From: Sedimentisphaerales bacterium
GTDB lineage: Bacteria; Planctomycetota; Phycisphaerae; Sedimentisphaerales; SM23-30
DNA length: 64,000 nt
NCBI GenBank assembly: GCA_016934515.1
Contig: JAFGSR010000168.1
Span: 34,521 to 98,520, forward strand
Direction: 5' to 3'
Below the pieces are notes generated by a model. It searched no databases. It worked only from the letters and a program-made list of their open reading frames with translations, and was not told the DNA's origin. The position numbers and the translations under genes were made by a program. Below, piece by piece: positions 16,130 to 24,719 of the stretch. Positions within the stretch are counted from its first letter, which is position 1. Each line of letters opens with the position of its first letter.

Positions 16130-18475
16130 ATGCCCAGTAGCACCGGAGTACGGGCTGGTAAAGCCTACGTTGAGGTCTTTGCGGACGATAGCCGCTTAGT
16201 ACGGGGGCTGCGTGCGTCTGAGCGGCGAGTTCGGATGTTCGGCGTGAAGATCCAAGCTATCGGTACTCAGATGATGGCGTTTGGTACAATGGCTGCCCTG
16301 CCACTAGCGGGGGCAGCCAAGGCGTTTGCCGACTTCGAGCAGCAGATGGCCAATGTTTCGACGATGCTTGACGATCCTGATAAGTGGATGCCGAACTACA
16401 GCAAAGAAATCAAAAAAATGGCCAAGGACTACGGTGAGTCAACTGAGGCGTTGGCCGGTGGTCTTTACGACATACTATCTGCGTCGATTCCGGCGGAGCA
16501 GGCGATTAGTGTTCTGGATGTGGCGGTCAGGGCGGCGAAAGCGGGCATGACTGACACGGCTACATCGGCGGATGCGATTACCACGATGCTCAATTCTTAT
16601 GGCCTCTCTGCTGATCGGGCGGCGGATGTTTCTGATTTACTGTTCAAAGTGGTCAAGCGGGGTAAAACTACTTTTGCGGAGCTGGCTCCGTCGATTGGTA
16701 TGGTGGCGAGTGTTGCTGCTTCTGCTAATGTTCCACTGGAGGAACTTGGAGCAGGGTTGGCGGTGATGACTCGAAGCGGTGTGAGAACTGAGCGCGCGAT
16801 TACTGCCATGAACGCGATTATCATGTCTTTTTTGAAGCCGACCGATGAAGCTGCTGCGTTAGCCAAGAAGTTCGGTGTTGAGTTGAATTCGGCAACGATC
16901 AAGACTGAAGGGTTGCAGGGTGCTTTTGCAAAAATCGCTTCGTTGCCGCCTGATATAATCGCAAATATTTTCCCGAATGTCAGAGCGATTCGTGGTATCG
17001 TTCCGGCGTTGAAAAACATGACCGGCTTTGTCGAAGATTTAGGGCAGATGAAAAACCGGGCCGGTGCTGCGGATGCTGCTTTTAAGAAGATGACGGCAAC
17101 GCTGATGTTTCAGCTTAACAAGATCAAGCAGCAGTTTATTGCGGTGTTTCGAGCGGCGGGTCAAGCTCTGGCTCCGTCGATTATTGCTGTGGGTAAGGCG
17201 ATTGGTAAAGCGGCGGATGCAACAACGGCATGGATTGGCAGGCATCGGGGATTGGTAACTGCTGTCGGGTTGACCGTTGCGGCTATTTTGACGATGGGGG
17301 CAACGATGCTGTTGACCGGCGTACTTATCAAGGCCTTGGCTTTCAGTCTGGGATTTCTCGGTAAAGCGATTGTTGTGCTGAAAGTTACAGTTAAAGCATT
17401 TGTTCTGACGATGAAAATTTTAGGCAAGTCGTTGCTACTGTTTACTTCTCCGATTGGCGTGGTTGTTGCTGCGGTTATCGGTTTGGGGGTCGCTTGGTTG
17501 ATCGTAAGCGGTAACATGGCCAAGGCGATAGGGTGGCTGAGTAAAAAGTTCGGTTCGCTCAAGGATGATATGGTAAAAACTTTCGGCGGGATTGGCGATG
17601 CTTTGGCGGCGGGTGATTTGTCGCTGGCGATGAAAATCCTGTGGCTCATGCTGAAAATGGAATGGGCAAAGGGGATTAACGGCCTGAAGGTGTTGTGGTT
17701 TAATTTCAAATCGTGGATGGTTGACCGGTGGTATGACTTGGTGGCTGGTGCACAAACGGCCATGCACGGAATCGAAGTGGCATGGATCGAAACTGTGTCG
17801 TTTTTAAAAAAAACCTGGACAACTTTTTCAAAGTGGCACGCCTTGGCTGTGCAATCCACGGCGGGGGCGATGGCAAAGGCATGGGAATGGGCTAAAAATA
17901 AAATGAGCGGCGGTACGGAAGAAGACTTACAATTCCGTATGAATTACATCGACAAAGATGTTAATGATGCGATAGATAAAATTAACAAAGAGTTCGATGA
18001 TAAGTTAGCTGGACTTGAAACACAGCGAGAAGGTCAGCGCGCCGAGTCGAAAGCTCTGCATGAAGGAACGTTGGCTGCTATTGAGCAGGAGGCTCAGGCA
18101 AAGCTTGGCGAGATGCGAAAAGAGTTCAACGTTAAAAATGCTGCTAATATGACTGAGCTGGAGAAGGCCAAACAGGAGTGGCAGGCGGCGTTGGACGAAG
18201 CTCGCCAAAAGAGGGCGGCTCTGGACACCGGTGATGGTAAAGCTCCTGAAGGCGGCGGCATACAGGGTAAAATCAACGATGCTCTTGCCGCACTTGGGGG
18301 CGGGGTGGGTGCGGTGAAAAAAGGTTCGGTGTCTGGAACTTTCAATGCGTTTGCGGCGGCGGGCATGGGGACCGGCAACGCCATGGACCGAACGGCTAAG
18401 GCTACTGAGCAGACTGCGAAGAACACTGAAAACTTGTTGCAGGAGGCCCGGTTTGGCGGGTTAAAATTCACATGA
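16130..18475 (+). CDS. Tail tape measure protein
   Basis: 781 residues. The N-terminal FADFEQQMANVSTMLDD and the following EIKKMAKDYGESTEALAGGL are the TP901-type tape measure core. The middle (about 360-470) has several hydrophobic segments (LVTAVGLTVAAILTMGATML). The C-terminal part (600-720) is coiled-coil and rich in A/E/K. The protein sets tail length and is ejected into the host. 781 residues would give a fairly short siphophage tail. Its stop overlaps the next start by 4 nt. Confidence 0.9.
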   Translation: MPSSTGVRAGKAYVEVFADDSRLVRGLRASERRVRMFGVKIQAIGTQMMAFGTMAALPLAGAAKAFADFEQQMANVSTMLDDPDKWMPNYSKEIKKMAKDYGESTEALAGGLYDILSASIPAEQAISVLDVAVRAAKAGMTDTATSADAITTMLNSYGLSADRAADVSDLLFKVVKRGKTTFAELAPSIGMVASVAASANVPLEELGAGLAVMTRSGVRTERAITAMNAIIMSFLKPTDEAAALAKKFGVELNSATIKTEGLQGAFAKIASLPPDIIANIFPNVRAIRGIVPALKNMTGFVEDLGQMKNRAGAADAAFKKMTATLMFQLNKIKQQFIAVFRAAGQALAPSIIAVGKAIGKAADATTAWIGRHRGLVTAVGLTVAAILTMGATMLLTGVLIKALAFSLGFLGKAIVVLKVTVKAFVLTMKILGKSLLLFTSPIGVVVAAVIGLGVAWLIVSGNMAKAIGWLSKKFGSLKDDMVKTFGGIGDALAAGDLSLAMKILWLMLKMEWAKGINGLKVLWFNFKSWMVDRWYDLVAGAQTAMHGIEVAWIETVSFLKKTWTTFSKWHALAVQSTAGAMAKAWEWAKNKMSGGTEEDLQFRMNYIDKDVNDAIDKINKEFDDKLAGLETQREGQRAESKALHEGTLAAIEQEAQAKLGEMRKEFNVKNAANMTELEKAKQEWQAALDEARQKRAALDTGDGKAPEGGGIQGKINDALAALGGGVGAVKKGSVSGTFNAFAAAGMGTGNAMDRTAKATEQTAKNTENLLQEARFGGLKFT

Positions 18476-19242
18476 GTGTAACGGTTGAAGAACAATTTGG
18501 AAGTCCACAGGTTCGCAAAGATTCCGCAACTCGAAAGTATATTATTTCAGGTACGGCTGATGAAATGGCAGCGGAGGCAGCCCTGCTTGCGGAGGCGCCG
18601 ACTATTTACTTATATATGCCTGTGCAGGATTACGCCGTTGATCCGCTGACTAACGATAAGTGGGTGGGGACTGTGCAGTATGGGGTGTTAGCTGTTGCTT
18701 TGCAGGACGAGGCCTTTGAGTTCGATACCACCGGCGGCACGAAGCATATCACCCAGAGCTTAGGGACGATAGGTGCTTACGCTCCGGCAGGTTATACGGC
18801 CCCGGACTATGGTGGGGCTATTGGAGTCAACGGCGAGGAGGTTCAGGGCGTTGATATAACCGTGCCTGCGTTTAAGTTCAGCTCGCATCATATAATTGAA
18901 AATGCCAGTGCTAACGCTTTGGTTTATCGCAACTTGACCGGCTGTGTGAACAATGCGACTTTCATGGGGTTTGCCGCCGGTGAAGTTTTATTTTTAGGGG
19001 CCAGAGGTGTCGAGCAGCAATCGCCGGAGTGGGGCGTTGATTTTCATTTTGCCGCCGGAGCCAATGCTACCAATTTAATTGTTGGTGACATTACTGTTCT
19101 CGAAAAATACGCTTGGGATTACCTGTGGGTTCGCTACGAAACTGAGGAGGACGTTGCAGCCGGGTCTATTGTTAAACGTCCGGTAGCGGCTTACACCGAG
19201 CGTGTTTATCCGTGGGCGAACTTTGGTCTTTTAGGGATTTGA
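18472..19242 (+). CDS. Tail tip protein, unknown family
   Basis: 256 residues, start coupled to the tape measure stop (ATGA at 18472). Beta-rich, with IGVNGEEVQGVDITVPAF and FHFAAGANATNLIVGD. It lies in the place of distal tail proteins downstream of the tape measure gene. I do not recognise the family. Confidence 0.55.
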   Translation: MSVTVEEQFGSPQVRKDSATRKYIISGTADEMAAEAALLAEAPTIYLYMPVQDYAVDPLTNDKWVGTVQYGVLAVALQDEAFEFDTTGGTKHITQSLGTIGAYAPAGYTAPDYGGAIGVNGEEVQGVDITVPAFKFSSHHIIENASANALVYRNLTGCVNNATFMGFAAGEVLFLGARGVEQQSPEWGVDFHFAAGANATNLIVGDITVLEKYAWDYLWVRYETEEDVAAGSIVKRPVAAYTERVYPWANFGLLGI

Positions 19243-19247
19243 GCATA

Positions 19248-20411
19248 ATGTTAAAGCGAGTACAACCCGGTGATCGTCTGGAGATTTCGGCTAATGCTTA
19301 CAATGCTTTTGTTGATGCGGCTCAGGCTAATATTGATCGGCAGCTTAGCACTAATTTCAAGGCGGCAACTGGCGGCACAGCTACATCGGTTGTTCAGGTG
19401 CGGAATAATTCCGGGGCGGCTTGTGTGCGGTTTGGGGTGCTGGCGATAGGCACTCCGGTTATCTCGCCAGATGTTGATCTGGTGAAATTCCAGAACGGCG
19501 AGATTGTTTTTGAGGGGTACGCTCCAAGTGATGCTGACGCTGGTTTTTTTGGGATTCTTTTAGAGCCGCTGGCAGATGGCAAAATCGGCAAGGTGGTTAT
19601 CTCCGGTCTGTGTCATTGTCAGATTGATGTGCAGGCTGAGTCTCACGATTATGCGGAGGTAGTGGATGGTGAGAGTGGCTATCTGCAAAGTAATGTTGTC
19701 GGGTCGGCAACGATTTTATGGAAAGAGTCGGGCACGGGAACTAAGTGGGCCATGGTCAAGCTGGGTGGCGGCAGCAACGGTAACGGCAACGAATGGGCCG
19801 ATATTCCGGTAGTTAATAATTCAGCGGAAACGATCCCGGCATGTAGCTTTGTGGAGTTGTCTGGTTGGAGCGAACCGGATTTGGCGTTTGAGATTATTAA
19901 GCCGACCTCAAGTCATCTTGATTTGCATGAGTATGCGATTGTGGGACAAGAAATAGCCGTAGGTCAGATAGGGAGAGCTTATTCTGACGGTTACGCTACG
20001 GTAAGTCTTAGTAGTGTGGCTCATTGTCCTATAGGCCAGATCATCGGCCCGGTGAAAAATTATTATTATGGCCATGGTCATCAGCAGGGTTGGCGGGTTG
20101 TAAAGTATGTTTCTACCGCTTATCCGTACACGGCGGTAGTTCAGTATGTGGGGGCGGCTTTTCCGAGATTGTTTGTGATTCACGACACCGAAGCAGAGGA
20201 CGGCAAATATCAGATCAAGGAAAGGTTTTGGAGTATAGAAAACGACCGCTTTGAAGATATATGGTCTGACGATCCAGCAACAACTTATGGCCAGACTATT
20301 GAAACGTCTGGGCATAGTTTGTCGGTCGGTGATTATGTATATACTATAGCTCCTAGAAGTGCTACCGGTGTTTATCGGATTGCACTTTTAGATTATGCGA
20401 TGTGGCACTGA
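19248..20411 (+). CDS. Tail-associated structural protein
   Basis: 387 residues from ATG 19248, 5 nt after the previous stop. Begins LKRVQPGDRLEISANAYN then AFVDAA, a segment also found in weaker form near the start of the next protein (AAYNELVDATNEF), so the two share an N-terminal tag that probably docks onto the tail tip. The rest is beta-rich, with a G/N linker (LGGGSNGNGNEW). Function unknown; baseplate or fibre adaptor is likely. Confidence 0.55.
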   Translation: MLKRVQPGDRLEISANAYNAFVDAAQANIDRQLSTNFKAATGGTATSVVQVRNNSGAACVRFGVLAIGTPVISPDVDLVKFQNGEIVFEGYAPSDADAGFFGILLEPLADGKIGKVVISGLCHCQIDVQAESHDYAEVVDGESGYLQSNVVGSATILWKESGTGTKWAMVKLGGGSNGNGNEWADIPVVNNSAETIPACSFVELSGWSEPDLAFEIIKPTSSHLDLHEYAIVGQEIAVGQIGRAYSDGYATVSLSSVAHCPIGQIIGPVKNYYYGHGHQQGWRVVKYVSTAYPYTAVVQYVGAAFPRLFVIHDTEAEDGKYQIKERFWSIENDRFEDIWSDDPATTYGQTIETSGHSLSVGDYVYTIAPRSATGVYRIALLDYAMWH

Positions 20412-20413
20412 TT

Positions 20414-21520
20414 ATGGGTTTTTCTGTATTACCTTTAGATACCACCAATGACTCAGTTATTATTTCAGCGGCTTACAATGAGCTGGTGGATGCCACTAAC
20501 GAGTTTGCCAACATTTGGGGTGGGCCGGATGCTTATACCAAAATCGAAAGCCCGCAAGTCATTGACCGAAGCATATTCTCTAGCTTGAAAAACGCAGCCA
20601 AGGTTAGAGCTTATAATTACGCCTACATTGCTGTTGACCCGCCGGATAATTTTACAAGAGTTCCGTGGGCGGATATTTGTCAGGAGTTGTTTGGCACTAG
20701 TGATTGGCCGGTTCGTAGTGGCAACAAGCAGAAAATTATCAAGGCTGAAATGAATGACATTTACGAAGTAATCTGCTGGTCAAATAATAAATGGTACAAG
20801 GGTGCTATTGCGGCGGGGAGTGGTTGGGGCAGACTGACAACGGGTTATGTATATCAGCCGGAATTTGGCGAAGAACCGACCATTCCCCCGGAATGGGCTT
20901 ATGATACCAGGGAGGCTGCTGCTGATGCTTATGATGCTTACATAGCAGAGCCATATATCACAACGGGAGGTTCTCCGTATGATAATTATTTTTACGGTGG
21001 GTCTTCCGGCACAACTTTTGTTTGGAATAATCCGTATGGTCCAGAAAAAAAATATGCAGTCGTTACCGACGTTCCCGGTGGACGCACTAAAGACGAGCAG
21101 ACCATTTGTCGTATCCTGACGCCAAATTGTGCGGACATTGCCAGTGTGGTAGCTGAGGGTGTTGTGGGAAATTATTACGGTTATTCCGTAGAAGGTCCCG
21201 GTATTTACGAGCCTAACGCTCACGCATGGTCAGCTCAGTTGTACTTTGGTACTGACACGCCGCCAGACAACTTTGAGGAGTTTCGTGAATATGGTGTTGA
21301 ATGGGGAATAGCTTCTGGTCTTGGCCAGCCAGAAGCAAATAAAGCTACTGTTTTGTTAAGTAACGAGATTCCGATGAATACTTTTTTGTTTGTTCGCGTT
21401 GCTGGCAGGGGTCAAATTTACGGCGATTTAGACGATGTTGCATGGGGCAATGTAACTCCATGGCGAACATCTTTTTATGTGACTGATTTTTGGTTTCAGC
21501 TCCGGTGGGAATATAGCTGA
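20414..21520 (+). CDS. Tail-associated structural protein, last gene of the phage block
   Basis: 368 residues from ATG 20414; a GTG at 20402 is also in frame. Shares the N-terminal YN-LVDA tag with the preceding protein. The middle is rich in Y, G, P and D (PYDNYFYGGSSGTTFVWNNP), as in receptor-binding tips. It ends at 21520, followed directly by a hairpin and the CRISPR locus, so the phage block stops here without lysis genes. Confidence 0.55.
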   Translation: MGFSVLPLDTTNDSVIISAAYNELVDATNEFANIWGGPDAYTKIESPQVIDRSIFSSLKNAAKVRAYNYAYIAVDPPDNFTRVPWADICQELFGTSDWPVRSGNKQKIIKAEMNDIYEVICWSNNKWYKGAIAAGSGWGRLTTGYVYQPEFGEEPTIPPEWAYDTREAAADAYDAYIAEPYITTGGSPYDNYFYGGSSGTTFVWNNPYGPEKKYAVVTDVPGGRTKDEQTICRILTPNCADIASVVAEGVVGNYYGYSVEGPGIYEPNAHAWSAQLYFGTDTPPDNFEEFREYGVEWGIASGLGQPEANKATVLLSNEIPMNTFLFVRVAGRGQIYGDLDDVAWGNVTPWRTSFYVTDFWFQLRWEYS

Positions 21521-21542
21521 GCCTGTCCGCTTGAGGACGGGC
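21521..21542 (+). terminator. Hairpin after the last phage gene
   Basis: GCCTGTCC (21521-21528) pairs with GGACGGGC (21535-21542) through one G-T pair; loop GCTTGA. A short A-run follows but no T-run, so termination is likely but not certain. Confidence 0.4.
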
Positions 21543-21548
21543 AAAAGA

Positions 21549-21612
21549 GTTACCAGGCTGCCCTGATGAGGGCATTGCCGGAAATCTACGCATCCGTCAG
21601 GGGGTGCATTAG
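21549..21612. repeat. Left copy of a ~64-bp direct repeat flanking the CRISPR-Cas locus
   Basis: Begins GTTACCAGGCTGCC and contains CTACGCATCCGTC. About 54 of 64 positions agree with 29260-29324 in the same orientation. It touches the decayed end of the CRISPR array. Confidence 0.7.
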
Positions 21613-21672
21613 CCCACGCCCCCGCATGGGGCGACATTAAGTTTCGGGGCAAGTGGATAGATTCCGGTGTTT

Positions 21673-22687
21673 CCATCCACCCCCACACGTGTGGGGACAA
21701 TGACACAGCATCCCCCGGCACCCCTGGACATACGGTTCACCCCCACACGCGTGGGGACAATGCTGTCCACTGGTTTTACCAAACTCACACGCCGGTTCAC
21801 CCCCACACGCGTGGGGACAATCACGCCTCGATAATCTTAATCAGACCATCTAATCGGTTCACCCCCACACGCGTGGGGACAATTTGCCGTACCGCTTTGC
21901 GACTCCGCCGGATTCGCGGTTCACCCCCACACGCGTGGGGACAATTAAACGCTTCCGGAATAGTAATTGCGGGTATATCGGTTCACCCCCACACGCGTGG
22001 GGACAATGTAATTGTAGGGCTGCTGATTAAAGGCAACGGTCGGTTCACCCCCACACGCGTGGGGACAATCTCAAAGCGTGCATCCAACGCACAACAATTT
22101 ACGGTTCACCCCCACACGCGTGGGGACAATGACGCCTTTTTAAGCCGATATTTGCGATTGCTGCGGTTCACCCCCACACGCGTGGGGACAATTATTTGCG
22201 GCGACTGCTTAGAGGTGATGAAAACCGGTTCACCCCCACACGCGTGGGGACAATGAAACCCATCGGTCCCCGGCCCGATATTATTACGGTTCACCCCCAC
22301 ACGCGTGGGGACAATACACCGGGCGGGAAAGTTTTCCAGAGATATCGGCGGTTCACCCCCACACGCGTGGGGACAATGCCTCCATCTACAACTGTAATCT
22401 CGAACCAGTCGGTTCACCCCCACACGCGTGGGGACAATTTGCATCTTTGACGCCTGAATCTGTGGATCTTATCGGTTCACCCCCACACGCGTGGGGACAA
22501 TGGGTGTTCCGACCGCTAGCGGGCGTTCGTGTTTTCGGTTCACCCCCACACGCGTGGGGACAATGCCGGCGGCGTCCAGGTAGATATAAATATTGGCCGG
22601 TTCACCCCCACACGCGTGGGGACAATGTTATCAAAATCAAACAACAGCGCGGCATGCTCGGTTCACCCCCACACGCGTGGGGACAAT
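21673..22687 (-). CRISPR. Type I-E CRISPR array, 17 repeats, 16 spacers
   Basis: The 29-bp repeat reads on the + strand CGGTTCACCCCCAC, ACGCGTGGGGACAAT; on the transcribed - strand it starts ATTGTCCCCACGCGT and ends GTGAACCG, the usual I-E hairpin repeat. Sixteen copies are identical. The copy at 21673-21701 differs at its 5' side, marking the old, trailer end. Spacers are 31-34 nt by my count. The leader end is therefore at the right, beside cas2: 22688-22735, 48 nt, A/T-rich. A more decayed unit may lie at 21611-21638. Perfect repeats point to an array that has been active recently. It is read in the same direction as the cas genes. Confidence 0.97.
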
Positions 22688-22735
22688 ACCAAAGTATTGT
22701 ATTTTTAGAACATAACAAACACAAGATATATACCT

Positions 22736-23044
22736 TTATTTAACTTCTGAAGATGATAAATTCTTTTTTAAAGATAATTTCTTGATTAGCGTGAGTCCCT
22801 CCATTTCAGTCAAAATATAACGGCTATCGCCAAGCGAACGCCATTGATAGCCCTGCGCACAGGGATAATCCCATATTTGTAAAATATAACCCTGCTTACG
22901 TTTTTCCACGGCTTTTTCCCAGAGGATATCCCGTATTCTGACCGTTGGATTACCCAGAAATACGCCGCTGATCGGTTCGATCAGCCATCGAGACAGCTCG
23001 CCCTTCAAGCTCGCCGGAACGTTCTGTAAGATCATCACTAGCAT
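22736..23044 (-). CDS. cas2: CRISPR adaptation protein Cas2, type I-E (Cas2e)
   Basis: 102 residues. MLVMILQNVPASLKGELSRW, then GVFLGNPTVRIRDILWE, is the Cas2e (CT1978-type) start. Cas2 forms the core of the Cas1-Cas2 integrase that adds spacers at the leader end. The start ATG 23044 is set by GGAGG seven nt upstream. The gene overlaps the end of cas1 by 95 nt in another frame. Its stop lies only 48 nt from the first repeat, so the leader must be very short or lie partly inside cas2. Confidence 0.93.
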   Translation of the reverse strand: MLVMILQNVPASLKGELSRWLIEPISGVFLGNPTVRIRDILWEKAVEKRKQGYILQIWDYPCAQGYQWRSLGDSRYILTEMEGLTLIKKLSLKKNLSSSEVK

Positions 23045-23855
23045 CGAGCACCTCCGCTATATCCGGTAAAATTTTTTGCATAAGTTTTAACTCCCGAATT
23101 TTTTCTCTACATAGCGTCCGTGCTCTGCGTTCCACTTCTATGGTTCTTTGGGCCGTCTGAAATGCCACCGGGATCACCAGATCCGTTCTGTACAGATCCG
23201 CAATATCATAGACAAAGCTGAGCATTTTCCCGGTGTGAATAAAACCGATAGCCGGAGAATAGCCCGCCGACAGAATCGCCGCATGACATATTCCATAAAG
23301 ACATGCGCTGGCCGCCGAGAGCGAGCGGTTAACCGGATCGGCATAATCCCACTTATCCTGATCGTAATTACGACCATCCCAGCGAATCCCCCAGGTTTTG
23401 GCATTTTCTTCATAGGCAGCCCGCACACGATAGCCCTCTTTACCCCGTAAGGTTTCCAGAGACGTATCTTCCGGAATGATTTCCGGAAATCGCTTCTGAT
23501 ACATTCGCCGGGCCACCGCCAAACGCTGCTTTTCATCAACATACAATCGGGCCTGTTGTAATAAACGGTGGCTGGAATGTGTTCCGCCGGTACCGTGGGC
23601 ATAAAGCCGGGTGCCGTCCTGCCCCGTCCAACAGATCATACAGTTATTTCCCGCCAGCGCCTTAAAAGCAGCGTGCGTAACGGAACTGCCCGGCCCCAGC
23701 ATCACCAGAGAAAGTTGATCGATGGGGATGGGCATTTTCCCGGATTTATCACTGAACGTCAGAGAACCGGCGGTCCGGTCCAGCTTGCCCATTTCCAGGT
23801 ACAGATGACTCCAACGGTCCTGGAATTTGGGAATTTCATGTAAATTTCTCGCCAT
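22950..23855 (-). CDS. cas1: CRISPR integrase Cas1, type I-E
   Basis: 301 residues from ATG 23855, which has GGAGG upstream (a longer frame from 23882 has none). Integrase residues are all present: E140 in GKEGYRVRAAY, H207 in IGFIHTGKMLSFVYD, D220 in DIADLYR, at nearly the same spacing as in E. coli Cas1. The C-terminus is ~25 residues longer than usual and is encoded in the overlap with cas2. Adaptation should therefore be functional. Confidence 0.95.
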   Translation of the reverse strand: MARNLHEIPKFQDRWSHLYLEMGKLDRTAGSLTFSDKSGKMPIPIDQLSLVMLGPGSSVTHAAFKALAGNNCMICWTGQDGTRLYAHGTGGTHSSHRLLQQARLYVDEKQRLAVARRMYQKRFPEIIPEDTSLETLRGKEGYRVRAAYEENAKTWGIRWDGRNYDQDKWDYADPVNRSLSAASACLYGICHAAILSAGYSPAIGFIHTGKMLSFVYDIADLYRTDLVIPVAFQTAQRTIEVERRARTLCREKIRELKLMQKILPDIAEVLDASDDLTERSGELEGRAVSMADRTDQRRISG

Positions 23856-23948
23856 GTTTCTACCCTCCAAATAAAGATGCATCCAATGAATCCTTACTAC
23901 TAGAAAAAGAAACGCCTATTCACTTACCAAAGAACCTCTCCCCCGGCC

Positions 23949-24719
23949 TCACTGCACCGGGGCAATCGATAATAATCCAAAGCCAAACGCCTTGCCCGGA
24001 CCAATGCCCCTGACCAATGTTTCGCGAAAAGCATTGGGATTAATAATTTCAAGTATGCCCTCGTATCGAGCGGATCGGAGCCGCTGTCCCTTTCCTGCCT
24101 CATTTGTTTTGTTCATATACACATATCCCGGCTGGATAATCATATCATCACCGAGAGTAAACCCACACTTTTCACCCTTATGAACCAGCCATTCAAAAAG
24201 CTCTTCATTTGGCACCGAAACGCGTTTTCCATGCCGTCCTTTCTTGGACGTCCGTTCCTCGCTTGTAAGTGACTGTTTTTCTTGCTTACTGATAGTATCG
24301 ATCTTTTTTGTTGGATTCGCCATCAATCGAAAACGGAATCTCTGGCCATTCTCGATCGATGGAGTATATTTTTTCACTTTGTATGGAGCCGCCAGAAGGA
24401 AACCGGCATTATGAAAGGCATAATCCCAATCCGGTTCAATAGCCGACAAGACAAGTATCACCACATTTCCAGCCGGTTGCGGATCAATACGAAACAGAAA
24501 ACCGTTTTCCGTTCCACGCTTGACATGAACCTGCCCTTCGCCGAAATTCGTGGGATTGTAGGGCTTGAGAAAATGTTCATCGTTCCGGACACGTTCTTTC
24601 GACGGAAACGCCATGCACAACCGCTGATGCACACGGTATAAATTCCGCAGCCACAATCGTCCCGGTCGTGGACGATCGGGATTGCTCCCCGTATCGATGA
24701 GCAATGTCGAGATAAACAT
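23949..24719 (-). CDS. cas6e: crRNA endoribonuclease Cas6e (CasE)
   Basis: 256 residues. N-terminal MFISTLLIDTG, then YRVHQRLCMAFPS with H31 in the place of the catalytic His of CasE. C-terminal G-rich loop GIGPGKAFGFGLL. It cuts the repeat hairpin and stays bound to the crRNA 3' handle in Cascade. Start overlaps the cas5 stop (TAATG at 24717-24721). About 93 nt separate it from cas1. Confidence 0.93.
   Translation of the reverse strand: MFISTLLIDTGSNPDRPRPGRLWLRNLYRVHQRLCMAFPSKERVRNDEHFLKPYNPTNFGEGQVHVKRGTENGFLFRIDPQPAGNVVILVLSAIEPDWDYAFHNAGFLLAAPYKVKKYTPSIENGQRFRFRLMANPTKKIDTISKQEKQSLTSEERTSKKGRHGKRVSVPNEELFEWLVHKGEKCGFTLGDDMIIQPGYVYMNKTNEAGKGQRLRSARYEGILEIINPNAFRETLVRGIGPGKAFGFGLLSIAPVQ

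Noticed and set aside
21702-22658. Self-targeting spacers against the adjacent phage block
   Set aside because: By eye no spacer matches the phage genes in this window; a computed search with mismatches would be needed to exclude it.
21609-22743. Open frames on both strands across the CRISPR array with repeated HPHTRGDN or GSPPHAWGQ peptides
   Set aside because: They are translations of the repeats; no start sites, and the repeat-spacer structure explains them fully.
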